Both the position numbers and the translations under genes were made by a program. This document shows, piece after piece, positions 35,159-49,565 of a DNA stretch of 64,000 nt (positions within the stretch are counted from its first letter, which is position 1; every line of letters begins with the position of its first letter). The DNA comes from Populus alba (taxonomy: Eukaryota > Streptophyta > Magnoliopsida > Malpighiales > Salicaceae). Under the pieces are notes generated by a model. The model worked only from the letters and a program-made list of their open reading frames with translations. It was not told where the DNA came from and ran no database searches. The stretch is taken from the NCBI RefSeq assembly GCF_005239225.2, contig NC_133292.1, positions 7,102,985-7,166,984 on the forward strand. Direction: 5' to 3'.

Positions 35159-37094
35159 GTGACTGAAAATTATCAAAATGGTTTCGATCCATACAAATAA
35201 GGTAATGAAATATTTTTTCGTTTTTGTTGCATGGGCTTGAATATCGCTCGTGTATTTGGAATTAAAAAGCCTACTTTGTAACATGGGTCACATGCATCAT
35301 GATGGTGTGATCAATGGACTGCGTTTTGGGCTTAAGTATCTCCTCAGTTTTCATGTACAAGGCAAACTCGAGTTTGTTTGTCAAGACAAAAATATTTTTC
35401 CAGTATAGATTGAAAGATCTGTTCATTTGTTGAGAATAAAGAGAAATGTTTTAAAAAATAAAATAAAAGGCACATTCAAATTATAAATTTTTTTCATTAG
35501 AAATCATGATTATGATTAATTTATAATTATCATCTTAATATTTTATGTTTATGGTATCTAATTATAAAATTTTATTTTATTTTATTCAAATTAAAAATTA
35601 ATTATGAAAAGGTTATATTATTAACTAATAAAAAAATAAAATCTTTATATTATATTTATATTAAAAGTAATTCTATGACACTAACTAAATATAAAAACAT
35701 GTAATGAATAATTTTAATACTATACATTGTTAGAAAATGCTTGTATGTATAATAAAAACTCATCTATATTTTATATGATTTTTTTTTCTTTGCTTAAAAA
35801 TTAGTGAAAAACTTGTAAATAAAAACTATAAAAAAACCTAGATATATTTTTTCAACTTAATACAAATTTAAAAATGAAATAGAAAAGCATTACATTTTAA
35901 CATAAAGTTTTAATTTCTCTTTTTTTAACTCCATTCTTAAAATAAAAAAAAAATTAATTTTTTTTAAAATCAAAGTCTTTTTAAAAGTAATTTTAAGTTG
36001 AAAAAAAATATTAAATTAATTTTTTTTAAATATTTTCTGATAATTTTAATGAACTAATGTAAAAATAAAAGAAATATTTTAATATATTTTAAAAAGTATT
36101 ATGCATTGTAATCTCAAATATTTTTCTAGAGTGTATTTGTTTTTGTATTAAAAAATATTTTTGAAATTATTTTATTTTAATATTCTGATATTAAAAATAA
36201 ATGTAAAAAATAAAAATATTATATTAAAATAAAAAATATTTTAAAAAGCATAAACTAAACCTACTTAAAAACTTAGCCTCCGCGGACGGAAAAAAACAGA
36301 AGAAGAAGAAAGAAAGCTGAGTAGATGGCACTATTCATCCCAGTTGTCTCGAAGACTCTAATGTCCAAGTCCAAATAAAGAATTAAGCTTGTTAGTTGTC
36401 TCGAAATAATTAAATTGAATCTGAAATCCCAAAAAAGTATACAGTGTTCCTAAAAGTCTCAACGACAAGCGTCGAGGACAATAGCGTAAATCAGAATAGA
36501 AGCGTTCGGTACAACGATGGCAAGATTCTCTCAGTAGTCATCATTCGAACACGTCTCCGCTAATCTTCGGTCTGTCGCTGCCTCCTCACCATCATAAAAA
36601 AATAATAATAATAAAGAAACATCCAATAGACCGACACCTTTGTCTTTCTGTGGTATCTAACCACCGCCATTAGATTTTTACTCAAGTGTACAGCTCCTAT
36701 GAACCCGACAACCTATTTTATCCTCTTTGATTAATGCTTTCAACATTCCAAGTTTCAAGCTTTTTTTATGCTTTCTCCGACTTGAAATCCAAGTTTTCCT
36801 GTTTTGACTGCAGAGAAAGTGAGGAACTTAAAAGTAAGGATCAGATTTTTTTTATTCTTTGCTCAAATAAGACTTTTAGGATAAACTGCTATCTTGTTTT
36901 CCGTCTTGACTTCAGTTATAATTAACTTTATTATTCAGTATTATTATAGCAAATATGTAAACGAAGACTTGAAAGTTTATTTCTCTTTCGGTTTTTTTTT
37001 TTTATATATATATGCAGTTTCTCTGCAGCCAAACAGGGAATTGGCCGTCTGGGTTTTTTTTAGGGTCCATTTTCTGGTGGATAGAGCTGAAGAA
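31919..37094. other. Intergenic spacer
   Basis: About 5 kb without a recognised gene. A (TA)n run lies at about 34,936-34,957 and a (TA)n(GA)n microsatellite at 35,109-35,158. MITE-like AT-rich copies lie near 34,960-35,080 and 36,050-36,260. The last few hundred bases hold the promoter and leader of the PPR gene. Confidence 0.5.
35109..35158. repeat. Compound (AT)n(AG)n microsatellite
   Basis: About 14 AT units run straight into about 11 AG units. Confidence 0.9.
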
Positions 37095-39400
37095 ATGGCC
37101 TCTGCTTATGCATTTAGTTCACTATCTAAAGTTTCTCCTGTATTTTCTCTTAAAAAACGGTACTGGAATTCATGTATGAAACCTTGCTGTATGGTTTCTA
37201 CCATAATTTGCAACTACCAAACGCCCAAAAAGCCCAATTTTGTTGTTGCAAAGACTACTAAAGTTAGAGAATTTAGGCTATTTAAGTCAGTGGAATTGGA
37301 CCAGTACGTGACGAGTGATGATGAAGAAGAAATGGGTGAAGGGTTTTTTGAGGCAATTGAGGAACTTGAGAGAATGACAAGAGAACCTTCTGATATTCTT
37401 GAGGAAATGAATGATAGGTTGTCCGCGAGAGAGTTGCAATTAGTGCTTGTTTATTTCTCTCAAGAGGGGAGAGATTCCTGGTGTGCGCTTGAGGTGTTTG
37501 AGTGGTTGAGAAAGGAGAATAGGGTCGACAAGGAAACAATGGAGCTTATGGTTTCGATAATGTGTAGTTGGGTTAAGAAGCTAATCGAAGGGGAACAAGA
37601 TGTCGGGGATGTGGTTGACTTGCTTGTGGATATGGATTGTGTGGGGTTGAAGCCGAGTTTTAGTATGATTGAGAAGGTGATATCTTTGTATTGGGATATG
37701 GGGAAGAAGGAGGGAGCGGTTTCATTTGTGAAGGAGGTTTTGAGACGAGGGATTGCATATTCGGGCGATGATGGAGAAGGACATAAAGGAGGCCCAACTG
37801 GGTATCTTACATGGAAGATGATGGTAAGCTTCTGTCATAATCAATTCTTACCACTTTGTTCAGATTATCTTTATAGAATTGGCTAGCTGCTGTTGTTTGC
37901 CTTTCCCTTTTGTGGTCATGTTTTGGACTACATAAAAGATGTAGATATACGATGGTTTTAAGTGAAAGAAGTGTTGTCCTTATCTTTATCACATTGAATT
38001 GCCAGGATATAAACCGTGGAATATACTGACCTCTTTATTGATTGCTTTTCTAGAATACAATGGTGAAATGTACTCCAGCTTGGTTGTAACTTGTTAGTCC
38101 AATTTGCTATTTATGAATGTTTGAATTTTCCTTTGTCATGTTATTGATGTTTGTAGCAACTTTCTATAGCAATGTGAATTTATATTAATGGCATGGCCGT
38201 GTTTGTGAGTAGTTTTTTCTTTGTTGTGGTACTTCAAATCTACTTTTAGATGCTTTATTGTGCAAACAAAAGTTATGCTATAAAGCTGAGAGTTAAATTA
38301 TTAAGCATCAAATGTGTAGATTTAAATTGTTTATTAATGTCATGTATATTGTACTGCTTTACGAGCTATATAGAAGTTGAAGTGCTGAACTTGTGGAAAG
38401 AAGTCTTCTTTTGTTTCTCAACAATGAAGGCCAAGCTTATGAGATTATAATCACCTGCCTGCTTTTATTTATGTCTCCATGTCGCATTTACTCGTTGTTT
38501 AGGCTGATTGTCTGTCATATATGTGGGTAATTAAGCCAGTTATTGATCTTTCTATGTTTATTTTTTCCAGTATGCTATAAAAACCCATAAATTTTTATGT
38601 GAATGACAACTTGGAATCTATTTCAGGTTGATGGAAACTACAGGAATGCAGTGAAATTGGTGATTCATCTTAGAGAATCTGGATTAAAGCCTGAGATCTA
38701 CGCCTACCTCATTGCAATGACAGCTGTTGTCAAAGAGCTAAATGAATTTTCTAAAGCTCTACGCAAGTTGAAAGGTTATTCGAGGTCTGGTATGGTAACT
38801 GAACTTGATGCTGAGAATGTAGATCTTGTTGAGAAATATCAGTCAGATCTTCTAGCTGATGGAGTATGCTTGTCCAGTTGGGTCATTCAGGAGGGAAGTC
38901 CTGCACTTTATGGTGTGGTTCATGAGCGACTTCTTGCCATGTATATTTGTGCTGGCCGTGGGCTTGATGCTGAAAGACAGTTATGGGAAATGAAGCTTGT
39001 TGGTAAGGAGGCTGATGGAGACCTTTATGACATTGTTTTAGCTATCTGTGCATCTCAAAAGGAGGCCAGCGCTGTAGCACGGTTGCTCACTAGAATAGAG
39101 GTTACAGGCTCTATGCGCAAGAAGAAATCATTGTCATGGTTGTTGAGAGGTTACATTAAAGGTGGACACTATGGTGAGGCTGCAGAAACACTAATTAAGA
39201 TGCTTGATTTGGGTTTATCTCCAGATTATTTAGACAGGGTAGCTGTGATGCAGGGTCTGAGAAAAAGGATCCAACAATGGGGAAATGTTGAATCTTATCT
39301 TAAGCTTTGCAAGCGCCTCTCTGATGTGAATTTGATTGGACCTTCTCTTTTATATCTGTATATAAAGAAATATAAGCTTTGGATCATGAAATTGCTTTGA
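37095..39400 (+). CDS. Chloroplast-targeted pentatricopeptide repeat protein (At2g30100-like)
   Basis: Two exons, 37,095-37,823 and 38,627-39,400, joined at ATGATG|GT ... AG|GTTGAT, give 500 residues. The first 45 residues are Ser/Lys/Arg-rich without acids, as in a plastid transit peptide. The body is helical, with GEGFFEAIEELERMTREPSD, then SARELQLVLVYFSQEGRDSW, and in exon 2 GVVHERLLAMYICAGRGLDA and KKKSLSWLLRGYIKGGHYGE, which look like degenerate PPR helices. From memory it is close in order and length to Arabidopsis At2g30100. PPR proteins bind organellar RNA; the RNA target is unknown. Upstream in-frame codons back to 36,894 lack transit-like character, so the ATG at 37,095 was taken. 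Confidence 0.88.
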
Positions 39401-42400
39401 GTGACCCCTCGAGTGGAATGAGGCCTCAAGAAGCTTTTGAACCTGGGTTTGTGATTGTGAGAAAGCAAGGTTTATAGAGTCTAGAATTCACAACACCACC
39501 ATTAATATAAATACCTTCGAATGAGAAGATTGTGTACATTGATTGGGATGGCTTCACGGAGGTGCAAGACAATGGGTAGAGAGTCTATGATGCCAACGTG
39601 GATTTTGTCTCCACTATTTTGTTCTCAAGGTCCTGTAGCTGTTTGTGCATGTGGTAGATGCTGTAAACATAATAAAGAACATTCAACACAATGTAACCAA
39701 GCTGCGTATATATCTTACAGGTATGTTCTTATAATAGGATCCCTCTCCATCACACTCTTCATTATTTTGCAAACCAATATCTCTATCTAGCATATTGCTG
39801 CACTTGTTGACAAGTACCAAGTAACACTGGTCAACCTTGATTTGAATTACGGTAGCCGTACATGAATATTGTATCATGGCAAAAATAGGATTCAGTGAAG
39901 ACTGCTTGGAATGATGAAGCATGCTTTTACTTCAGTTATGTTTGGTTGCATCTTTATAAATCATCAAATGTGATCTCGGTGATGAGTTATGTTCATTGAC
40001 ACTAGCCTTTTCTTACTTCATAGCTGAATACCTAACTGAACATCTGGACTAGTTATTGGCTCGCATATGTAATGAAATGATCTGCAATGTTCAAAATCTG
40101 TCACTCGGAGCCAGTAAGTTTACCGAAACCGTCATGCTTCCGGTTCTGCCAAACTATTGCTGGACATGGTGGACAAGGAACAGGAACTTTATTCTCCGTG
40201 TTTGCTGTTAGATATTCTCTATGATCAGGGTTTCTTTATTAATTCTAGTTAGGCCTTGATATTATCTCACAGAACTTCTGAAAACCTAACCAAGAATAAA
40301 AAACTTGGCAATGTTAAAGCTTTGGGACCGTGAACTTGTATATCGGCAGGGAATTTATTTATATCCAGTATAGGTTGGGTTTGGATAAGCTATGCGGTGT
40401 TGAGAACCCCCTTGTGGGCCATTTGATTTGTGAAATGCACCTGGTAGTGGATCCTTCACAAGATACGGTGGCCGCATCTTTTGCTGCCCCTTCTACATGT
40501 TCGAAGGTTGTCAATTATTGCACATGGTGGCAGAACCACCCGGTGGGTGAGTGGCGAAGTTGGGATTGATTTCTATAATGAGAGCGGGAGAGAGGAGCCA
40601 TATAAGGTTGTAATTTATGTTGTCTTTTTAGGTAAACTTCGTATGATTAATATTTGTTTTTCGCCATTAACGCTCATACCATTGCTTTCGTTCTTTCCTG
40701 TCGCTCTTTTGTACATGCAAATTCTTAGCTCCACTGAAAATGTGTAGCCAACCTATAACCTAAATACTAATATGTTTTGTATGATACAGTTCGCTACAAA
40801 ATCTTTCAAATTATTTTTCGTGAAAATCTCATCCAAATGAATTGGATTGGATTCTTCTTGTATATACAGCATTTAATTTTTTTTAAAAAAAAAGTGAGGA
40901 CATGGGGTAAATTACATTACGTGTCCCTGAAGATTTGGACATAAGTTATTTGAACCCTTGTACCATAATTTTAGGCGTGTTCCGCTCGTGATCTGTGATC
41001 ACATGCTCATGCGGTCTCTCGACGACACAACTCATGTTCATCGGAATTAGACTAACGATTTTGCTTGCAGTGTAAATTTTTTAAATTTATTTTTATTTAA
41101 CTATATAATAATAAAAAAAATTATAGAAAATGCAACAGATAAAATTAGGAAGAAAAAAAATTTCATCAAAATTGTTTTTTTTTAATTCATGTAATTTTTT
41201 TTACAACAATTTTTTTTTAATTAGCAACATATCTCATTAAATAAAATATAAAAAAATATTCAAAAAAAATTATAATGATTTGAAATAAATGAATAAATAT
41301 TTTTAATTAAACCCTAATTTTATTCCTATATTTCTTTTTTTTTAATTTTGATAAAAGCATGATTTTTAAGAAAAGTGTTGTTTTTTAAGTAAAACTTTAT
41401 TGTGATTATAAAATAAAGTTTCAATTAAAAAATCATGAATCAATATTTTTATGCACCTATATGAAAAAAATACAGGAATAGTAAATTTGAGAAAATTATA
41501 TAAAAATTTAAAATAAAAAATAAATATTTTATTCTCCTTGAATATTAATGAGAATATTATTTTAATTTCATTCAATATTAATGAGAAGCTTATCATATTT
41601 TTTTTTTTCATATGAGGTTAATACATAACTATTTATAAAATAATACTAACATCATCATAGAAAAAACCCTAATTCTCTTAAAAACAGTGACATGATTGGA
41701 TAGTTCCTTAAATATCACTTTAATAAATTGACTTGAAGAGTTTTTTTATCAAAAAATAAAAATAAGGAAAAAAATAAAGGAATACTTAAGTAAAAAGCGA
41801 AATGTGTTCGCCTTAAGATAAAAAAATTAGGTGCACACCACTGGAAGGCTAATCCTATGCCCTTAAGCTTTTATTTTCAACGAACAAACAACACTTTATT
41901 CATCTCTCTCTCTCAACCACATGTTGCTTATCAAGTAGATAACATATCATTTTTTTAGTTGATTTTTTTATTAAAAAAATCAAGATTTGAGTTTTGAGAA
42001 ACTAAAAATTTTCAACCTTATTTATTTAAAATACCCTAAAAATATCACAAAACCTCAATAAAATCATGTTAAAACCAAAAAAAAAAAACAATAATAATAA
42101 TCCTATAATCACTCTAAAAAAAACCAATAGGATAAAAAAAATTACAAGCCTTGATCTACTTTTCATGACATGTCCAAAGAAAAACACAACTTTCACTTAA
42201 CTCTTTCTCTTAATTACGAAACAATTGACAACAACATCGAGTTTTTTTAAGCAGGAACATGGTCAACAAAACACTATTTTTTTTCTGTGTTTTTTTGTAT
42301 GATTTTTTTTATTTTATCTTAAATTTAAGGATTAAAATATAAAATAAATAAAATTTATAACTTAAATACAAAAACCTTAAAACACAAGGATAAAAAAAAA

Positions 42401-44941
42401 ACTATATAGGCCAAACTATAGGTTTACATGTATAATGAACAATAAACGGGCAAAATATCTATTTTATAGTGGTAGCTTTGATTCCGTTGTTTTAATTGAT
42501 AAGAATAAATTATATTTTATAATTTTAAGCTTTAATTTAATGCTAGGGTGTTTTTTTTTTCATTATATTTCATAGCTAAATAATTTTTTCAATGATTTGA
42601 AAAAAAAGAAAGAAAAAGGGATTGACTCCGCTAAAGTAAGCAGCCACGGTAAAAGACACAGTAAAAAGTTAAATCATTTTTTTATAATATAATATAATAT
42701 CTGTCATATGTTGGCACGTGCACACTTACAGATCATTGAAAATAAAAATTTTGGAGGACTAGAGTGGGCTCTATTTAGTATGTGTTTGGAAGTTCCATCC
42801 AACAACGCTGGTAAAAAATAATAATTTTTTAACTGTTTTTTTTTAATTATTTTAATATATTATTGATGTTAAAAATAAATTTTAAAAAATAAAATAAAAA
42901 TATTATTTAAATATAGTTTTTTAAAAAAAATATTTTTAAAAAATAACTTTTAATAAACTTTCAAACATACTATTTACTTCTCTTTCTTATCTCTTTTATT
43001 AAGATGCCCCTGTGAATGTATGATTGGCCAATAGGCTTGTTCCAAGATTTATAATATAAGTGTTTTCTAGTGAAATATTGGTTACCTTTTAAATTATTTT
43101 TTATTTTAAAATAATATATTTTTTTATTTTTAAAAAAATTAATTTTAATATCAGTACATTAAAATAATTTGAAAATATTAAAAAAATATTAATTTAAAAT
43201 AAAAAAATTTAAAAATACTTTCAAAACACAATACCAAACACATCAAAATCACGTGAACGCACTTCTTGTCTGGCTAGGATTGTTTCAGGCTGCGCATATA
43301 TTCTGCTTTGTCATTGTCTTCTTTTTTTATTCCGAGCTTGCATTTTTTTTTTTTGGCTTGTTGTTTCCACTCCACCCATGGTAATAATCCACTGGAGGCT
43401 CGAAGTGAAAGGAGCATCCTAGTATAATTGTTTTTTTTTTTTTTTTTAAATAAAAGTAAAGGATTGGCTTAGATCCAATGCACCTAACCATCAATACTTT
43501 GGTCTATACGTGTTCTCCTTTTCCAAAATCCTGAGCAGTGATTGGTCCTCTCACTTGACATGTGCACGTGTCGGGTTAGAAGACCTTGCGGCTTAATATA
43601 TCTAGATGATGTAATATATGCAAATCTGAAATTAGGATTTACGCTGGAGTGGAACTAAAAAAACAGGTGAGATGAAGACATATCACCAGGTAACCAAGCT
43701 CATATTTGGAAGCAATGGATGATGGAACAATGCATCTTGTCTTCTAAATAATTATTTGAACGTGTAATCAAACTTATCAAGGAAGGAGGGTGCTGGAAGT
43801 TCATAATTATCAATTATGATTTTAAATTCTGTTTTTTCTCATCAAATAACATCATCTCTAATGAATGGTGAAGTTTGCTTGCAGCAACAATGTTCTTGGA
43901 GCACCGGTGTGATTTGTTCATGTGACTGCAATCCATCAGCAGATCCAGTTCCGTTGACTATTCTTTTCATCAATTCTCTAAAATAACTTATAATGGGGCA
44001 TGAAGTTAATTCTAGATGATCACTCAAAACCAAGGAGAGAAGATCTTCAGAATGAATCCTATTTAATTGTGTTTAAGGATTAACCTGGGTCAAATTAAAA
44101 GATTTAATTAAGTGCAAGGACTTGATTATACTTTTAATGGGTTAAATTAATTTTATTAGGGATTTAATTGATGATAAATTAAGTTTAAAAGTCTAATTTG
44201 AAATTGATGTTTCCCTAAGGGGGGGAAAAGAGAGCTGATAAAGATGTGGATTTGTTTGGTATTGATTTGACCCCAGAACCTACTTTATTATTATTATTAT
44301 TATTGATTCATAAGATTTACTCCAAAGCTCCACGCCTTTGCTTAGCAGACAAATTTGGGGCTGCTAATAAAATCCGCAATCACAAATGGAAGAAAGAACA
44401 GCTTGATTAACCTAAAATACCCTTCCCCTCTAGCGTTGACCGTTGATATTGATATTGATGTGGCAAAGATGGAGTGGTTGTTGAGTGCAGAACAGAAACT
44501 CATTAGCACTGGAGGGAGCCACCAAATCAACCAAAAACTTTCAGGTCACCAAAACAGTCGAAGAGGGGCCTACTGCAACTGTATATCCGGTGAGAGAGAT
44601 GGAAAGAGGGAAAGGACACACACAACTCTCTCGGGAATCTATTCCATAAATGAAAAGGATAACATGTCCAAAGTCTAGAATCCCAAAACTCTCCTCCTTT
44701 TTTCTCAAGAACCAAACACCATTTTTAGCCTAACGGCCTGTCTCTGTCTCCCCTCTCTGGTTTTTCTACCTTGGAGTTGTTTGCACTCTGCAGTCTAGAG
44801 GTATTAATTACATAACGTTTACACATATTTTCTCGTTAAATTCGTCCTTTCTTTGTGCATTAACTGTTTATCTTTATTTATCAAAACTTTGCGAATCTCA
44901 TGATGTTTTAGATGGATTGATAGATAGATATAGAGTAAAAA
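39401..44941. other. Intergenic spacer
   Basis: About 5.5 kb, very AT-rich from 41,050 to 43,250. MITE-like copies lie near 42,780-42,970 and 43,080-43,240, and a (TTA)n run at about 44,284-44,304. Short frames at 39,521, 40,330 and 44,355 match no family I know. The ETO1-like leader lies at the right end. Confidence 0.5.
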
Positions 44942-47900
44942 ATGCATGGTTTTAAGCTCCTTGATAGATTCAAGAGCACCCAAGTCCATGCTCTAAGCCC
45001 CCAAGATAGTAACCCCTGTTCAAGAGGCAAACTTTCGAAATGTAAATTTACAAACACTGGCTCAGTAGCTCAAGCTTTGCTCCCTTTTGGACTCCCAACA
45101 ACCGAGCTCCTTGAACCTTCTATAGACTCTTACTTGAAACCTATAGACTATGTGGAATCTTTAGCTGAAATTTATAGACGCCTAAATACCTGCTCGCAAA
45201 CCGATAAATCATTATTATGCATCGAGCAGTTTTCGATTTTGCGAGGATTAGGTGATCCTAAGTTGCTTAGAAGGTGCCTTTGCGCAGCAAGGCAATATGC
45301 TATTGATGTGCACTCAAAGGTAGTGCTTTCTGCCTGGTTAAGGTTTGAGAGGAGAGAAGACGAGTTCATTGGTGTGTCATCAAAGGATTGTAGTGGGTAC
45401 ATCCTTGAATGTCCTATGGCTGCTTTGGTTTCTGGATACGATCCCAATTCGATTTATGATCATTGCCAATGCGGTCAAGATAATCTTGAGGCGTTTGATT
45501 ATCAAATATTGATGGGAAATGAAGGCTCCAGTTTGGAGGAGGATAGTGATGTTTCATTTTGCATTGGTGATGAGTTGGTTCATTGTGTTAGATTCAAAAT
45601 TGCTTCTCTTTCGAGCCCATTTAAGGCAATGCTATATGGTAGCTTTGTCGAGTCAAGAAGAGATAAGATTGATTTTTCAAAGATTGGGATATCTGTCAAG
45701 GGGATGAGAGCTGTGCAAATGTACAGTAGGACTGGGAGAGTTGATTTATTTTGCCCTGAGATTGTTTTGGAGTTGCTTTCTTTTGCAAACAGGTTTTGTT
45801 GTGAGGAGTTGAAGTGTGCTTGTGATGCTCATTTGGCTTCATTGGTCTGTGGGACTGAGGATGCGTTGATTCTAATCAATCATGGCTTGGAGGAAAGGGC
45901 AAATCTTCTAGTAGCCTCTTGTTTGCAGGTGTTTCTAAGAGAGCTCCCAAATTCTTTGTATAACCACAAAGTGATGAGTGTTTTTTGTAATTCAGAGGCA
46001 AGGGAGAGATTGGCCATGCTGGGGCATGCTTCCTTCTTGCTCTATTATTTCCTGAGCGAGGTTGCCATGGAGGAGAATATGGCATCAAACGCAGCAGTGA
46101 TGTTATTGGAGGGGTTGGAAGAGTTTGCAACAGAAAAGTGGCAGAAGGCACTTGCTTTGCATCAGCTGGGTTGTGTAATGCTCGAGAGAAAAGAGTACAA
46201 GGGTGCCCAATTCTATTTTGAGGCAGCTGTCGAGGCAGGTCATGTTTATTCATTAGCAGGTGTTGCAAGGACCAAGTACAAACAAGGGCAACAATATTCA
46301 GCATTTAGGTTGATGAACTCTCTTATTTTCAAGCATAAACCAGTTGGGTGGATGTACCAAGAGCGATCTCTGTATGGTGTTGGACAGGAGAAGATAATGG
46401 ATATGAATACTGCAACTGAACTGGATCCAACCCTTTCATTTCCATACAAATTCAGAGCTGTTACGAAAGTGGAAGAGAAGCATATTAGAGCAGCTATTAC
46501 AGAGATTGATAAAATTATTGGCTTCAAGCTCTCACCTGATTGTCTTGAGTTGCGAGCGTGGTTCTTCATTGCTCTTGAGGATTTTGAAAGTGCTTTGAGA
46601 GATATTCGAGCACTGCTAACCTTGGAACCAAAGTACATGATGTTTCATGGGAGGGTGAGTGGAGATCACTTGGTTGAGCTTCTCAGCCATCGCATTCGGC
46701 TATGGAGTCTGGCCGACTGCTGGATGCAACTTTATGAACGATGGTCTTCTGTCGATGACATTGGCTCTCTGGCTGTCTTACATCAGATGCTGTCAAATGA
46801 TCCTGCAAAGAGCCTACTGTGGTTTCGGCAATCTTTGCTTCTTTTGCGGTAAGTTTTGTGATGGAACAATTTTTTATTTTGCTCATGCAGCTGTACTATT
46901 TATGCAGAATAATCATCAAGTGCAACTTCTAAATCAGTGTCTGCAATCTTTGGAAACCTGTCATCCCTTGGATGTTTTTGTGCAGCAATCTTGTTTATCT
47001 TTCCATCAAGATAATATACTAGTATCCAAGTCGAAAAGACAATCCTTTCGTACATGTTATCTTGTAAACTCATCCAATTCACTCCATGAATGTTGTCAAA
47101 AATAAAGTGATCCTATATTTTATTTTTTCTTAAACTGATATAATGATACTAAATCAGCTCATCATTTCTCTCTCCATGATCATACTTCTTATGCGCTTCT
47201 GAAACAAGGAAGGTCTTTTTCCTGTCCATGTATTATAACGAATTTGGTCTTGTCTTGTAGCTGTCTGGCCTTGTTATATTCAATAGCTTATATTCAATAG
47301 CATGAAATATACTGGATACCTCAATGCAACAGGTTAAATTGTCAGAAGGCTGCAATGCGCTGTTTGCGGTTGGCTAGAAACCATACCAGTTCTGTTCATG
47401 AAAGGCTGATATATGAAGGATGGCTTTTATTCGACTCTGGCCATCGTGAAGAAGCTCTCTCTAGGGCTGAGAAATCCATTTCAATCCAAAGGTCATTTGA
47501 AGCTTTCTTCCTTATGGCATATACATTAGCTGATACGAATCTGGATCCTGAATCTTCATCTACTGTCATCCAACTTCTGGAGGAAGCTCTTAGATGCCCT
47601 TCAGATGGTCTTAGGAAAGGACAAGTGAGTAGTGACTATATCAGTATGTTTCTCTTATGGCCATCTGTGCTCGATGTCTTATGGCCATATGTGCTCGATG
47701 TCCTTGTTTGATATGAGTGTTGACATTTTGCAGGCATTGAATAATTTAGGAAGTATTTATGTGGATTGTGGTAAGCTGGATCAGGCTGCAGACTGCTACA
47801 TGAATGCCCTTAACATCAAACATACAAGAGCTCATCAAGGTCTAGCGCGTGTCTATCATTTAAAAAATCAACGAAAAGCTGCATTTGATGAGATGACCAA

Positions 47901-48449
47901 GTTAATAGAGAAGGCACATAGTAGTGCATCAGCATATGAGAAACGATCAGAATACTGTGACCGTGAGAAGGCAAAAGATGACCTTAATATGGCAACACAA
48001 CTGGATCCTCTAAGAACATACCCATACAGATACAGAGCAGCAGGTAATCATCACCACTCCGTTTTGGAAATTCTGCCTCCTTTCTATGCAATTCCTCAAA
48101 AGCTCTCACGGTTATTCCAATGTTATTCCATTGACTTAATCTTTCTTCCCTTTGCTTGAACACAATTATTACCTGTAAAATCTATACTTCTACTGACATG
48201 AAGAATCTCTTATTCCCAGTGCTAATGGATGACCAAAAGGAAACTGAAGCTTTAGAAGAGCTTACTAAGGCCATAGCTTTCAAGCCGGAGTTGCAAATGC
48301 TCCATCTTCGAGCAGCATTTTATGAATCAATTGGAGACAAAACCTCTGCTCGTCAAGATTGTGAGGCAGCTCTCTGCCTGGACCAAAACCACACGGACAC
48401 ACTTAATCTGTACAATAGAACACAGGACCAAGCTACACGAAGCATTTAA
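44942..48449 (+). CDS. EOL: ETO1-like BTB-TPR protein (substrate adaptor for CUL3 ligase)
   Basis: Four exons (44,942-46,848, 47,333-47,624, 47,734-48,043, 48,220-48,449) join in frame to 912 residues, close to the 890-950 usual for ETO1/EOL proteins. After an N-terminal extension and a TPR-like stretch (about 65-160), a BTB fold starts near residue 203 (DVSFCIGDELVHCVRFKIAS), and TPR repeats fill the rest, for example EALSRAEKSISIQRSFEAFF and GSIYVDCGKLDQAADCYMNA. In Arabidopsis these proteins bind type-2 ACC synthases through the TPRs and CUL3 through the BTB, so the enzyme is degraded and ethylene output is held down. It is probably EOL1 or EOL2 rather than ETO1 itself; a tree is needed. 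No defect is seen. Confidence 0.92.
47656..47705 (+). repeat. Short tandem duplication in intron 2 of the ETO1-like gene
   Basis: Two near-identical 24-base copies of TTATGGCCATCTGTGCTCGA plus TGTC differ by a C/A change. Confidence 0.7.
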
Positions 48450-49565
48450 GTTACACCAATGTCATTGATGTAGAATGGGGACTTCAACAATAATCAAGGG
48501 GGACAGCCATGCCGATCATTTTTTTATTATTGGAAATCATGGTCTATCAGGCATCCAGGGACAAATTCATCCCATCCCTGAGAAGGACAGACCGCGTCAA
48601 GGAGCAATAATGAGTTCATTTGTACATATATGATATATCTTTATGGTATTGATGATGGATCTAGAAAAGCGTGTTGCCAACGGCTCATGGACAATGTCAC
48701 TTGCAGATAGTTATGTACAGCCATGGCCACATGATCAGTAAGCGGAATGGGATTGAGGCCGAAAGGGTTTTGCTGCAACTTCTTGCCATTGTTTCTCTAG
48801 AATGGTATAGGTTTCACAATTTGTATCTCGTTAGAAACGGGATTTTTTGGCCCCCTCTTGAGCTCCTCGTGTACAAGAACAAAAGTCACGAAGGAATTTA
48901 AATCTCTTTTGTTGTATCATGTTTTTCTTTATATTACACATAGAAAGGTGATGGTATCGCGTTAACTACTCTTGTAGTCCTGCATTTCTCCAGCTGACCA
49001 CTTTCTGGCCTCTGCTTTTGTTTTCACCTCCTTTTTTCTCTTCTCTTGTATTTTCCCATGCTTACCTTGCATTTTGGCTGAGTGAGATCGTATGTAGTAA
49101 CTAAAAGGAATTGGGTTGTGTTTTCATTGAGAGATCCTGGGGGCTGAGATTGCTCTAAGCTCCCCACCACCCCCTAACAAGAAACGCATAGTGTCATAAA
49201 GAAAGGGTGTAAGTGTTTGAAGAATACAGCAGTGGACTTTGACTCAAATCTTTTCATCCTGGAGTACTTGAAACTGGTAATATTAAAAAAACTGAGCATT
49301 TATTTATCTTGCAAGTATACTTCAGATACTTGAATTTTATACAGCCAACTTTTGGCAGTGGCAAAAGAACAAAGCAATGGACAGACCAGAGGTCTCCCTT
49401 CCTCAGTTATATACAAACATCATACTCTACGTTACAGTAGATACAAGCATTACCTACCCTATAAACAACTGCTTCTGAGAGATCAACAAGAGAATCAGGG
49501 AAAACAATAGTTAAAGGAACATGAAAAGAACACTTAAATCCATATTTCAGACTTAAGTTAACTTC
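48450..49565. other. Spacer between convergent genes
   Basis: This 1.1-kb stretch holds the 3' ends of the ETO1-like gene (plus) and the receptor pseudokinase gene (minus). A 76-codon frame at 48,671 has no family resemblance. No other feature is seen. Confidence 0.5.

Noticed and set aside
46659..47105. 148-codon frame overlapping the end of ETO1-like exon 1
   Set aside because: It is in another frame and runs through intron 1; the spliced ETO1-like frame explains the region.
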